64,000 nt of DNA, from the NCBI GenBank assembly GCA_016699405.1, contig CP064972.1, positions 4,929,501-4,993,500 of the forward strand, written 5' to 3'. Shown here one piece after another: positions 56,112 to 64,000 of this stretch (position 1 is the first letter of the stretch; each line of letters starts with the position of its first letter). Made by a program: the position numbers and the translations under genes. The stretch is from Holophagales bacterium (GTDB lineage: Bacteria; Acidobacteriota; Thermoanaerobaculia; Multivoradales; JAGPDF01). The notes beneath the pieces were generated by a model. The model was not told the DNA's origin. It ran no database searches and was given only the letters and a program-made list of their open reading frames with translations.

Positions 56112-57175
56112 CGTGCCAGAAACTCCTCGAGGCGGTCGACCACACGAGCCGCCGCGCAACCATCCCAGAGGGCAGGAGCTCTCGTCGCCCCGGGGCGTGG
56201 CGCACGCGCCGCCTCCTGGATCGCTCGCGCCTCCAGCGCCACCAGTCGGTTCGTTCCTTCACTCAACGTGACCGGTCGCTCGGTGTTCTCGCGCAGGGTC
56301 AGGCACGGCACACCGAGGGCGGTGGTCTCTTCCTGGATGCCACCGGAATCGGTGAGCACGAGGCGAGCGCGGGCCATCAGTCCGAGGAATTCGAGGTAGC
56401 CGAGCGGCTCGACCAGCCGCAGGCCGGCGATCCGGGAGAAGAGCTCGCCGCTGCGCTCGCGGGTCCGCGGGTGGATCGGGAAGAGCAGCGGCAGCTCCTC
56501 GGCGACGCCGGCGAGGCCGCGCGCGATCTCGGCCGCCATCGCCGAGTCGTCGACGTTCGAGGGGCGGTGCAGAGTGACGAGCCCATAGCCCCCGGGCTCG
56601 AGTCCGTAGGCCCGCCACGGTTCGCGCGCCAACGCCCGCTCGCGATGCGACACCAGGCTGTCGATCATCGTGTTGCCGACGAACGCGACGCGCCTCGCGT
56701 CGATCCCCTCGCGTTCGAGGTTGGCGAGCCCGGACGGCTCGGTCACGAAAAGCAGCTCGGCGAGGTGGTCGGTCAGGACGCGATTGACCTCCTCCGGCAT
56801 CCGGCGGTCGAACGAGCGCAAGCCGGCTTCGAGGTGAGCGACGGCAACCTCGAGCTTCGCCGCGACCAAGGCACAGGCGAGGGTCGAGTTGACGTCGCCG
56901 GCCACCACGACGAGCGCCGGACGCCGCTCGACGAGCACTCTCTCGAATGCCACCATCACCCGCGCCGTCTGTTCGGCGTGCGAGCCCGAGCCGACGCCGA
57001 GATCGAGGTCCGGCCGCGGCATCCCGAGCTCGTCGAAGAAGACCTGGGACATCCGCTCGTCGTAGTGCTGTCCGGTGTGAACGAAGAGCTGGGGCAGACC
57101 TCGCCGCTGCAGCTCGAGCACCAACGGCGCCATCTTCATGAAGTTCGGCCGTGCGCCGACGACGTTCAGGATCAT
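56108..57175 (-). CDS. wecB: UDP-N-acetylglucosamine 2-epimerase (non-hydrolysing)
   Basis: This 355-residue enzyme interconverts UDP-GlcNAc and UDP-ManNAc. Motifs are VVGARPNFMKMAP at the start, HTGQHYDERMS near 34, VAGDVNSTLA near 92, HLEAGLRSFDRRMPEEVNR near 114, TLHRPSNVD near 205 and TDSGGIQEE near 278. The length and fold are standard. It shares ATGA/GTGA overlaps with both neighbours. A UDP-2,3-diacetamido mannose variant (WbpI-like) is the main alternative and would fit the amidotransferase upstream. Confidence 0.93.
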   Translation of the reverse strand: MILNVVGARPNFMKMAPLVLELQRRGLPQLFVHTGQHYDERMSQVFFDELGMPRPDLDLGVGSGSHAEQTARVMVAFERVLVERRPALVVVAGDVNSTLACALVAAKLEVAVAHLEAGLRSFDRRMPEEVNRVLTDHLAELLFVTEPSGLANLEREGIDARRVAFVGNTMIDSLVSHRERALAREPWRAYGLEPGGYGLVTLHRPSNVDDSAMAAEIARGLAGVAEELPLLFPIHPRTRERSGELFSRIAGLRLVEPLGYLEFLGLMARARLVLTDSGGIQEETTALGVPCLTLRENTERPVTLSEGTNRLVALEARAIQEAARAPRPGATRAPALWDGCAAARVVDRLEEFLAR

Positions 57176-58383
57176 CTCGCCTCCAGGCGCTCGGAAAACC
57201 GCTCTGCCACGGCGCGGCGATCGTAGCGGTTCTCGACCAAGGCGCGCGCGCGACGGCAGGTCTCGGCCACCCCGTCGCGTCCACGAGCCAGACCACGGAC
57301 GGTCTCCGCGAGACCGACGATATCGCCGGGCGCGAGAACGTCTCCGGCTCGGGCTGCGCCGACGATCTCTGCCGACTCTCCGGATGCGACCAGCACCAGC
57401 GGGCGCTCGCTCGCCATCGCCTCGTAGATCTTCGACGGCACGGCTCCCGGGAGAAAGAGCTTGAGCGTCACCAGAATCGCGTCGCTGCTCGCCAGTAGCG
57501 CGGGCATCTCCGCCGACGGAACCGGATCAAGAAACCACACGTTGGTGAGCTGCCACTCCTCGGCGAGCGCCTGGAGCTCGGCCTTCTCGGGGCCGTCGCC
57601 GACCAGCACGAAGCGAATCCGCGTCTCGTCGCGAAGGATCCGGGCCGCCTCGAGGATCTGCTGCAGCCCCTGGGCGAGGCCGTGCAGGCCGGCATAGGTC
57701 GCGATGAAAGCGTCGCCATCCGGATCGAGCCGGCGTCGCATCTCGGCGCTCGCCTGGGCGGCGCCGAACTTCCGCGTGTCGCAGCCGTTTGTCAGATGAA
57801 ACGTCACGAGATCGGGGAAGCGCTCGGCGATGTTCGACAGGATGGTGCGCGACTGCCCCGTCACCAGCCACGCCCGGCGGTAGCAGAGCCGCTCGAGCGC
57901 CGACGCCAGCCGATGACTGAAGCTTCCCTCCCGCACCAACCCCAGTCGGATCGCTCCGTCGGGCCAGAGATCGGACACATTGAATACCAGGCGAGCGCGC
58001 GTCACCCACGCCAGCCAGATCGCGGACATCCCCAGGAAGAGCGGCGGGCTCTCGACCAGGAGCACATCCTGCCGGCCCAGCCGAAAGGTGCCGACGAGCG
58101 CCGACGAGACCACGAACGACAGGTAGCTGGCCAGGCGACGGACGAGGGAGGCGCTCTTCGTCGGATAGACCGCGGTGCGGAGGACCCGGACCTCTCCGCG
58201 GGACTCACGTCGGAAAAGGCCGCCGTAGCCGGCGAAGATCCGGCCTGTCGGGTAGCTCGGCATGGCCGTCAGCACCGTCATCTGGTGACCGCGTTCGGCG
58301 AGCAGCTCGGCCAGCTCGGAGAGCCTCGCCTGCGGCGCTCCGACCTCCGGCGGGAAGTACTGGGTGAGGAAGGTGATCCTCAT
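57172..58383 (-). CDS. Glycosyltransferase family 4 (WbuB-like)
   Basis: This 403-residue cytoplasmic GT-B transferase has the N-terminal MRITFLTQYFPPEVGAPQARL motif region and VFNVSDLWPDGAIRLG in the middle. The donor-site half contains ATYAGLHGLAQGL, RFVLVGDGPEKAELQ and the E-x7-E-like PSKIYEAMASERPLVL near 330. These match the WbuB/fucosaminyl-transferase group that acts after an initiating transferase on amino sugars. ATG 58383 starts the conserved domain directly; the longer frame upstream is rejected. Confidence 0.92.
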   Translation of the reverse strand: MRITFLTQYFPPEVGAPQARLSELAELLAERGHQMTVLTAMPSYPTGRIFAGYGGLFRRESRGEVRVLRTAVYPTKSASLVRRLASYLSFVVSSALVGTFRLGRQDVLLVESPPLFLGMSAIWLAWVTRARLVFNVSDLWPDGAIRLGLVREGSFSHRLASALERLCYRRAWLVTGQSRTILSNIAERFPDLVTFHLTNGCDTRKFGAAQASAEMRRRLDPDGDAFIATYAGLHGLAQGLQQILEAARILRDETRIRFVLVGDGPEKAELQALAEEWQLTNVWFLDPVPSAEMPALLASSDAILVTLKLFLPGAVPSKIYEAMASERPLVLVASGESAEIVGAARAGDVLAPGDIVGLAETVRGLARGRDGVAETCRRARALVENRYDRRAVAERFSERLEAR

Positions 58384-58438
58384 GGGGTTCACGGTTCTTC
58401 TGCCGCAGGCGACCACACGATCGAGTCCCGTGAGGAGG

Positions 58439-59269
58439 TCACCCGACTTCGGACGGAGAGAGTGGGGTGCCCGCCAGGCGGCCGCTAGCCAACCACGGTT
58501 GATACGGCTCGATGGCGTCGGAGTCCCCCATCTCGAGGTACCAATGGTGGATGTCCAGGAGCTCGGGAGGAAGGTCCGGAGCCAACGGAACGACGACGAA
58601 CGGTTGGGTCCAGCCGCCATCGTCGGTCGTCGAATACGCGTCGGGGTGCCAGAGATTGAGCCTGGGGAACCCGAGCGAGCTCGCTTCGAGCTTCGGGAAG
58701 GCGCGCGTCTTCAGAAGCTGCCGGTGGAGCACGCCGTCCTTCTCGTAGCTCTGGGTCTGGATCTCTCGCACTGCGCCGAAGCGCCAGCGATGCCACGCGC
58801 CGTCGGCGTCGAAATGAAAGCGCGACCGAAAGGCCGTGAGGTCGACGGCTTCACGGTCGACGAAACGAAGGTAGCCGGGAACACGCCAACCGAGGAAGCG
58901 AGCCGCGACGGCGGCGAATCGTCGATTGCCGAACCCGCAGAGGAAACGAGCTCCGGACTCGCGAGCCGTCGACTCGGCCAGGCGCGCCAGCTCCACCAGG
59001 GTGGCTCCTCGCCGATGTCGCGGGCTCACGAAGACCTGGAGCACGAGGCAGGCCCGCATCCCCGAGACGGCGATCGGCAGCAGGCCGAGGAAGGCGACGA
59101 TGACCCCGTCCTCCACGGCCACGAACGGCAGCGGGCGCCCCGACGGATAGTCCTCGTAGTAGTAGCGGTACTTGCCGACGGACCACCCCTGCTGCGTCCA
59201 GTGCTCGCCGAGCATGGCGACGATGCCGTCGATGTCGGCCTTCTCCGCGGCGCGAACGACGACGCTCAC
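58439..59269 (-). CDS. GNAT-like N-acyltransferase
   Basis: This 276-residue protein has a GNAT fold in its N-terminal half: VVVRAAEKADIDGIVAML, FVAVEDGVIVAFLGLLPI and CLVLQVFVSPRHRRGATLVELARL, the acyl-CoA-binding strand and helix. A family-variable second half holds WHPDAYSTTDDGG. GTG 59269 overlaps the asparagine-synthase-like stop. In a glycan operon with an amino-sugar pathway and a carrier protein it probably acylates an amino group; the acyl donor could be CoA or the operon's acyl carrier protein. The substrate is unknown. Confidence 0.72.
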   Translation of the reverse strand: MSVVVRAAEKADIDGIVAMLGEHWTQQGWSVGKYRYYYEDYPSGRPLPFVAVEDGVIVAFLGLLPIAVSGMRACLVLQVFVSPRHRRGATLVELARLAESTARESGARFLCGFGNRRFAAVAARFLGWRVPGYLRFVDREAVDLTAFRSRFHFDADGAWHRWRFGAVREIQTQSYEKDGVLHRQLLKTRAFPKLEASSLGFPRLNLWHPDAYSTTDDGGWTQPFVVVPLAPDLPPELLDIHHWYLEMGDSDAIEPYQPWLASGRLAGTPLSPSEVG

Positions 59270-61251
59270 GCGCTCACGCCCTCTCGCCCGTCGATCATGC
59301 GCACGTCGCCGAGCTGCCGCTCGTAAGGCTCGGCAGGGAGCGCGTCGACGAAGCGCTGCTGCAGCAGCAACGTCGACACGAGCAGCACCATCGCATGATC
59401 CTCGCGGGGCCCGATCGCCGTTTCCGGCAACGTGCGAAGGCGCTCGACGAAGAGCGACGCCTTCTTCGCGTCGAACAGGCCACTCGCCTCGATCGCCGAC
59501 GGCCGCAGCAACGGCTCCAACCAACCCCCGGCCATCGCCTCACGCAGCGCGACGGCGTCCGGCGCCCGGTACGGCTGCTTCGCCCGTTCCACCACGGAGG
59601 TGGGCAGCTCGCCTCCGAAGGCCTCCTTGAGGACGTGCTTCTCGCGCAAACCCTCGCTCAGCCGGAGCTCCTCCGGCAACGAAAGCGCCAGCTCGACGAC
59701 CTCGGGGTCGAGGAACGGGCAGCGCCCCTCCACTCCCCACGCCGCGGCCATCCGGTCACCCTGGGACGAAAGCAGGTAGCCGTGCAGAAGCGTCGTGTAC
59801 TCGAGCAGCTGCGCCTTCTCGATCGGCGAGCATCGATCGAGATCCGGCGCCTCGGCCGTGAGCCAGGCCGAGAGCCGCGCCGCATCGTCGTCGCCCTCCC
59901 CGGTCGGCGCCAGCAATCGTCCCGCGAAGGCGGCCGACCCGAAGCGCATCTCGTGCGAGAAGAGGTGGCGCGTGGTCTCCGCGGCGTGCTGCGCGAAGAT
60001 GCGCGCCAGCGCCGCCGCGTTCTCCCGATTGAAGTGCGGCAGGTAGGGGTAGAGCCGCTCGATCGCGGCGAGTCGCTGGTCGCTGTCGAGGTCGTGGAAC
60101 CGGCTGCGGATCAGCGTTTCCTTGAAGATGTCGTAGCCGAGGAAGGCCTCGTCGGCCCCCTCGCCGGTCAGCACGACCTTGATTCCCGCGGCGTGGACCT
60201 GCTCGGCGAGCAGGTACATCGGGGCCGGCGCCGTGCGAAAGAGAGGCGTCTCGGCGTGCCAGACCGCCTCCGGGAAGACTCGCGCGATGTCGCTCCGGGC
60301 GATCCGCACCGTGTGGTGTCGCGTGCCGAACCGCGCGGCCACCTCCTCCTGGTAGCGCGTCTCGTCGAACGACGGATCGTCGAATCCGATCGCGAAGGTC
60401 CGGACCGGTTGCGCGTTGAGCCGTTGCGCCAGGCCGGTCGTGATCGTCGAGTCGAGCCCGCCGCTCGAATAGGTGCCGACTTCGACTTCGCTGCGCAGAC
60501 GCAGGCGCACACTCTGCTCGAGGCTCGCCCGCACTCGCTCCACCGCTTCGGGCAGGGAGGTGCTCTTCCTCCGGCCGACGGGAAGCCGATAGTAGGGTCG
60601 ATCGTCGAGCCGGCCGTCGGCGAAGACCGCCAGATGACCCGGGGCGAGTTGCTCCACGCCCGCGAAGCAGGTCTCGTTGGGCAGCGGCACCCACAGCCGG
60701 AAGAGCCGCCGCAGGACGACCGGGTCGATCGACCGCCGCACCTCCGGCAGGGCGAAGATCGCCTTGATCTCGGAGGCGGCGACCAGGCCATGGCCGAGCC
60801 GCGTGAAGAACAACGGGCGCTCGCCGAAGCGGTCCCGGGCGAGCAACAGCCGACGGCGCCGACGATCGTAGAAGAGGAAGGCGAACTGTCCGTTCAGTCG
60901 GCCGACCGCCTCGTCGCCCCATTCGAGAAGCGCCTGCAGGAGCACTTCGGTGTCGCTCTCGGTGGCGAAGCGACGTCCGGCTCCTTCGAGCTCCCGCCGC
61001 AGCTCGAGATAGTTGAAGATCTCGCCGTTGAACGCGATCCAGTAGCGCCCGTTCTCGGCCGACATCGGCTGCTGCCCGTGGGCGAGGTCGATGATCGAGA
61101 GGCGGGCGTTGGCGAGCCCGGCGCGCTCGTCGAACCAGAATCCACGCTCGTCCGGCCCGCGATGGTGCAGGGCGGAGAGCATTCGCGTCAGGGCTCGCCG
61201 CGGATCGGCGGACACGAAGTCGACATCGAAGAAACCGGCGATCCCGCACAT
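59266..61251 (-). CDS. asnB: Asparagine synthase-like glutamine amidotransferase
   Basis: This 661-residue enzyme has an N-terminal class II glutaminase with the catalytic Cys2 (MCGIAGFF) and FNGEIFNY near residue 74. A C-terminal ATP-pyrophosphatase domain has the P-loop YSSGGLDST near 258 and LTGEGADEAFLGY near 360. Family members in surface-polymer operons amidate carboxyl groups of sugars or amino acids rather than making free asparagine. It overlaps the GNAT gene and lies four bases from the acyltransferase gene. I treat amidation of the glycan or its acyl decoration as more likely than housekeeping asparagine synthesis, though the sequence does not exclude that. Confidence 0.9.
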   Translation of the reverse strand: MCGIAGFFDVDFVSADPRRALTRMLSALHHRGPDERGFWFDERAGLANARLSIIDLAHGQQPMSAENGRYWIAFNGEIFNYLELRRELEGAGRRFATESDTEVLLQALLEWGDEAVGRLNGQFAFLFYDRRRRRLLLARDRFGERPLFFTRLGHGLVAASEIKAIFALPEVRRSIDPVVLRRLFRLWVPLPNETCFAGVEQLAPGHLAVFADGRLDDRPYYRLPVGRRKSTSLPEAVERVRASLEQSVRLRLRSEVEVGTYSSGGLDSTITTGLAQRLNAQPVRTFAIGFDDPSFDETRYQEEVAARFGTRHHTVRIARSDIARVFPEAVWHAETPLFRTAPAPMYLLAEQVHAAGIKVVLTGEGADEAFLGYDIFKETLIRSRFHDLDSDQRLAAIERLYPYLPHFNRENAAALARIFAQHAAETTRHLFSHEMRFGSAAFAGRLLAPTGEGDDDAARLSAWLTAEAPDLDRCSPIEKAQLLEYTTLLHGYLLSSQGDRMAAAWGVEGRCPFLDPEVVELALSLPEELRLSEGLREKHVLKEAFGGELPTSVVERAKQPYRAPDAVALREAMAGGWLEPLLRPSAIEASGLFDAKKASLFVERLRTLPETAIGPREDHAMVLLVSTLLLQQRFVDALPAEPYERQLGDVRMIDGREGVSA

Positions 61252-61254
61252 GGC

Positions 61255-62163
61255 CTAGAGCGCCCTCGACGAGAGCGAACGGCACCGCCGGTCGATGAAG
61301 AATCCGAACTTCGTCAGCATGTCGCCGAATCCCACCTCGATGAGCTCGCCAGCTCCGATCGCGAGCAGCCGGCGAACGCATGCCTCCCAGCGAACCGGCG
61401 AGGAGAGGTGCGCGGCGAGCGCCTCGCGAAGCAGCGTCGGATCCGCCGGCAGGAGGTCGCCCGAGACGTTGTCGGCAACTGGAAACGCCGGGGGGGAGAG
61501 CTCGATCGACTCCAGGAGCTTTCGGAAGGCCTGCCGCGCCGGCTCGAGAAGTGCACAGTGCCACGCTCCCGCGACACCCACCCGCGCCAGTTTGCGCGGT
61601 GCTGCCGCGGCGAGGAGCTCTTCGGCACGCGCAACGCCGGCCACCGTCCCGGCCACCGACAGCTGCCCGAGACAGTTGTAGTTGCTCACCGCCACGAAAC
61701 CGCCCTCGGCCCGCACCTCGGCGCAGACCTCTTCGACCCGCTCGTTCGGCAGTCCGATGACGGCGAGCATCGCTCCGTCGACCGCTGCCGGACTGGCGTT
61801 CATCAGTTGTGCCCGCCGGAAGACGAGGCGCAGCGTCGTCTCGAAGTCGAGCATCCCGGCGGCGTGCATCGCCGTCCACTGTCCGACGCTGTATCCCGCC
61901 GCGCCGAGGCAGGCCCGGCCCGAACGGGCGATCCGCTCGAGCTCGAGGACGGAGCAGAGCACCGTAACCGTCGAGGCGATCTCGTTGCGATCGAGATAGA
62001 CCTGGCCGTGACGGGCGACGCCGGCGGCGACGTCCTCTCCGACCACGTCGCAGAGACACGCGTAACGCTCCGCGAACCCCTCCTGCCGGCGGGCCTCGTC
62101 GAGCATGGCGGGGGCCTGGGGCCCTTGGCCGGGGAAGAGAAAGGCGATGCCGGCCGGGCTCAC
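61255..62163 (-). CDS. Malonyl-CoA:ACP transacylase-like protein (FabD/AT fold)
   Basis: This 302-residue stand-alone AT-fold protein loads an acyl group onto a carrier protein. FLFPGQGPQ lies at residues 9-17, the nucleophile Ser92 in GYSVGQ (family GHSxG, here with Tyr for His), QLSVAG near 168 and catalytic His202 in GAWHCALL, matching the E. coli FabD positions. The Arg that selects malonyl units is not obvious by eye, so the acyl group is uncertain. GTG 62163 overlaps the amidotransferase stop. With the ACP encoded two genes upstream it suggests acyl decoration of the glycan or a polyketide-like side chain. Confidence 0.85.
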   Translation of the reverse strand: MSPAGIAFLFPGQGPQAPAMLDEARRQEGFAERYACLCDVVGEDVAAGVARHGQVYLDRNEIASTVTVLCSVLELERIARSGRACLGAAGYSVGQWTAMHAAGMLDFETTLRLVFRRAQLMNASPAAVDGAMLAVIGLPNERVEEVCAEVRAEGGFVAVSNYNCLGQLSVAGTVAGVARAEELLAAAAPRKLARVGVAGAWHCALLEPARQAFRKLLESIELSPPAFPVADNVSGDLLPADPTLLREALAAHLSSPVRWEACVRRLLAIGAGELIEVGFGDMLTKFGFFIDRRCRSLSSRAL

Positions 62164-63176
62164 GGGAGGATCTTGAGCCCCGAGAGGTCGAGCCCGATCT
62201 GGCGTGCCACCGGCTCGAGGTCGACTTCGGCGGGGCGATGCGCCAGCCGCTCGAGCGCCTCGGAGCGGTCCATGAGCCCGCATCGAACCTGCTCGGCCAT
62301 CTCCGCCACATAAGGATGGAAACCGTGGCGCGCCAGATGGAAGTGAATCCCCAAGTCGTTCAGCCGGCAGTTGCTCGAGTGGCGACCGGTGTCGGTCGGG
62401 CGCTCCCAGCCCAGCTCGCGCAGAGCCGCGAGCACGGCGTCCTCGCTCACTTCGAGGACGAGCATCGGGTTGGTGATGTAGACGGTCTGCTCGGACTGCT
62501 CGAACGGCCCGAGCCCGAAGAAGCGTGCCGCCTCCTCGGCGCCGAAGCGCGCGGCGTAGCGTGCCTGCGAGGCTTCACGCGCCCGTCGCATGGCGGCGGG
62601 CCGGTACTCGAAGAGCGAGGCGTCCTTCGGCACCTGGCCGCCGAGGTAACCGCCGGCGACGATCGGCACCTCCATCTGCAGGGCCAGCTTGAGCACGTAG
62701 TTGTTGATCAGGCCGATGCACGAGTTGCAGATGGCGCTCGCGCGCTTCGCCGCTGCGCTGACGTGGACGCCGACCTCGAGACTGTCGACATACATCCGCC
62801 GCATGAAGGCGAACGACGGACGGAACAGGAGGTGATCGATACCCAGCGAGTCGCTGACCAGTCGGCAGTTGGCGAGCGCCCGCTCCGAGACGAAGCCGTT
62901 GTCGATCGTCACCGCGAGACAGCGGAGCCCGAAGCGCCGCTGCAGCGTCATCAGCGTGTAGGTCGAGTCCTTGCCGCCGCTGTAGGCAACGATGCAGTCG
63001 TAGTCTCGCGGGCCGCGCACCTCGCGGTAGACCCGCTCGAGCTCGCCCCGCAGCTTGGCGCGCCGGCGCGTCGACTCCACGGGACCCGGTTCCGCCTGGC
63101 AGATCGTGCAGAGCCCCGACGCGTCGAAGCCGATCCCCGGGAAGGAGTCCGACAGGACGCATTGGCGGCAGATCAC
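62160..63176 (-). CDS. N-acetyl sugar amidotransferase (WbpG/PseA-type PP-loop)
   Basis: This 338-residue ATP-pyrophosphatase has Cys motifs CRQCVLSD at the start and LCTICQ near residue 23, the PP-loop AYSGGKDST near 64 and AICNSCIGLINNYV near 155. Relatives (WbpG, PseA, LegG-linked enzymes) convert an acetamido group of a sugar to an acetamidino group, with ammonia from a partner glutaminase. No HisH-like partner is visible; the AsnB-like protein or a gene beyond the window could supply ammonia. GTG 63176 is the start, five bases after the ACP stop. Confidence 0.88.
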   Translation of the reverse strand: MICRQCVLSDSFPGIGFDASGLCTICQAEPGPVESTRRRAKLRGELERVYREVRGPRDYDCIVAYSGGKDSTYTLMTLQRRFGLRCLAVTIDNGFVSERALANCRLVSDSLGIDHLLFRPSFAFMRRMYVDSLEVGVHVSAAAKRASAICNSCIGLINNYVLKLALQMEVPIVAGGYLGGQVPKDASLFEYRPAAMRRAREASQARYAARFGAEEAARFFGLGPFEQSEQTVYITNPMLVLEVSEDAVLAALRELGWERPTDTGRHSSNCRLNDLGIHFHLARHGFHPYVAEMAEQVRCGLMDRSEALERLAHRPAEVDLEPVARQIGLDLSGLKILP

Positions 63177-63181
63177 GGCGA

Positions 63182-63442
63182 TTACCTCGGGGCCCGCTTT
63201 GCCTCGACCATCCGGGCCATGCCGTCGACGCTCGCCAGATCCGGCGACAGCAACTCCTCGTCACTGAACGTCACGCCGAATTCCGCCTCGAGGAAGGTCA
63301 CGATCCCGACGACACCGAAAGAATCGATCACCCCCGCGGCGAACAGGTTACTCGATGTGGACAGTTCGGCGCCGCCGAGATCCACCAGGAAGGTGCTCTC
63401 GACGTACTTCTTCAGGGCCTCCGAGACTCCAGACGTAGTCAT
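63182..63442 (-). CDS. Acyl carrier protein
   Basis: This 86-residue acidic helical protein has the phosphopantetheine Ser at residue 41 in VIDSFGVVG (family DSL/DSxxxV). It also has FLEAEFGVTFSDEEL and LASVDGMARMV, all normal for an ACP. It is immediately upstream of the amidotransferase and near a transacylase, so it is dedicated to this operon rather than to bulk fatty acid synthesis. The ATG is at 63442. No ACP synthase is seen. Confidence 0.9.
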   Translation of the reverse strand: MTTSGVSEALKKYVESTFLVDLGGAELSTSSNLFAAGVIDSFGVVGIVTFLEAEFGVTFSDEELLSPDLASVDGMARMVEAKRAPR

Positions 63443-63509
63443 CTCGCTCCTTGCAGGCTCATGGGTGCCCGATCATACAGCGCCTTTGTTCGGTACTTCT
63501 CGCACGACC

Positions 63510-64000
63510 TCACCTGATCTCCTTGCGCAGTACTCCAAGGAAGTGGGTATCGAGCACTCGAAGTGATGCGAGCAGAGTCGCAGCAGCCCAGGACCTGGGC
63601 ACCAGCCAACGCGCGAGCGGCGGGGCTAGCGTCGTGCGGACAAGCCGGCCCCGACATCCGCCGAAAAGGCCCTCCACCTCCGAGCGGCGGACCCCACGAA
63701 CGTGGGGATTCGCCGGATTGTTGACGAAGAAGTCGTACCAGACGATGACACCTCCCGGGCGCAGGACCCGGAGCATCTCGCTGGCAACGTCCCGCTTCAT
63801 TTGGTCCGAGAGAATCGAAGAGAACACTGTGCTCTGGGCTACCAAGTCGAACGACTCATCAGCCCACGGCAGGTGCGAAGCTTCCCCCGTGCGCAGATCG
63901 GACCTCGGATACCGGGCGCGTGCGACCGAGATCCTTGCCTCGTCGAGATCGATCCCTGCGAGGTTCTCTGGCGCCGCCCCGAACTCGGCGAAGATTCCAA
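63510..64000 (-). CDS. Class I SAM-dependent methyltransferase (5'-truncated by window edge)
   Basis: The visible 162 residues begin within the SAM-binding core: AGIDLDEARISVARARYP, LRTGEASHLPWADESFDLV and RVLRPGGVIVWYDFFVNNP. These match UbiE/Methyltransf_11-type enzymes; motif I with the Gly-rich loop lies beyond base 64000. The frame is open to the edge. The C-terminal tail (GLFGGCRGRLVRTTLAPPLARWL) is typical of methyltransferases in glycan operons. It reads into the ACP gene after 67 bases and probably methylates a sugar or acyl part. Confidence 0.85.
   Translation of the reverse strand, partial: GIFAEFGAAPENLAGIDLDEARISVARARYPRSDLRTGEASHLPWADESFDLVAQSTVFSSILSDQMKRDVASEMLRVLRPGGVIVWYDFFVNNPANPHVRGVRRSEVEGLFGGCRGRLVRTTLAPPLARWLVPRSWAAATLLASLRVLDTHFLGVLRKEIR

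Noticed and set aside
59266..61251. The AsnB-like protein as a lasso cyclase
   Set aside because: It keeps an intact class II glutaminase with Cys2, is far from both peptides and overlaps glycan genes.

Overview
The window is a GC-rich stretch (roughly 70% G+C by eye) of a diderm bacterial chromosome. It is densely packed, with many ATGA and GTGA stop/start overlaps and frequent GTG or TTG starts. A group 3b-type [NiFe] hydrogenase, an S46 dipeptidyl-peptidase, very large gingipain-like C25 proteins and an LpxR-like outer-membrane protein fit an Acidobacteriota relative, perhaps of the Thermoanaerobaculia kind. That placement is an inference from gene content. I saw no rRNA, tRNA, CRISPR array, IS element or phage gene.

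Layout. 0-4.8 kb: operon for a soluble NAD(P)-linked [NiFe] hydrogenase in the order B, cyclic-nucleotide-domain protein, G, D, A, maturation protease. 4.9-6.4 kb: a two-gene polysaccharide ABC exporter. 6.5-14.3 kb: peptide-modification locus A (S24/S26-like protein, HPr-kinase-like protein, PqqD, radical SAM enzyme), convergent with a C25 protease gene whose stop overlaps the start of a small Cys-containing precursor-like peptide. 14.4-17.6 kb: O-antigen ligase/polymerase with a TPR tail and an initiating sugar transferase. 17.8-22.8 kb: metF and metH; metH has a probable one-base frameshift and a leader that may be a SAM-sensing RNA. 22.9-37.8 kb: mixed genes (patatin, S46 peptidase, heptaheme cytochrome with TPRs, a TetR regulator with an LpxR-like target, a decayed histidine kinase, OPT transporter, repeat-containing secreted protein, phosphofructokinase, VanZ-like protein). 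38-49.4 kb: peptide-modification locus B (S24/S26-like protein, ABC exporter, PqqD, radical SAM, C25 protease, HPr-kinase-like protein, precursor peptide, acyltransferase, PF14907-type nucleotidyltransferase). 49.7-51.4 kb: a TPR-like membrane protein. 51.4-64 kb: a long minus-strand surface-glycan operon running off the window, with an acyl carrier protein, an acyltransferase, an AsnB-type synthetase and a sugar amidotransferase among ordinary glycan genes.

The most interesting content is the pair of peptide loci. Each has its own HPr-kinase-like protein, PqqD-type carrier, radical SAM/SPASM enzyme, S24/S26-like protein, C25 protease and short peptide. The two peptides share a basic leader with Y-x-x-P, an acidic Leu/Ala segment ending at a Cys, a Gly/Pro/Cys-rich tail and a C-terminal hydroxyl residue (Ser-Ser or Gly-Thr). 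I infer a ribosomally made, modified and exported peptide family. The kinase may act on the terminal Ser/Thr, as the HPr-kinase homologues of phosphorylated lasso peptides do, and the exported C25 protease is a candidate maturation protease. Nothing in the sequence proves these biochemical steps.
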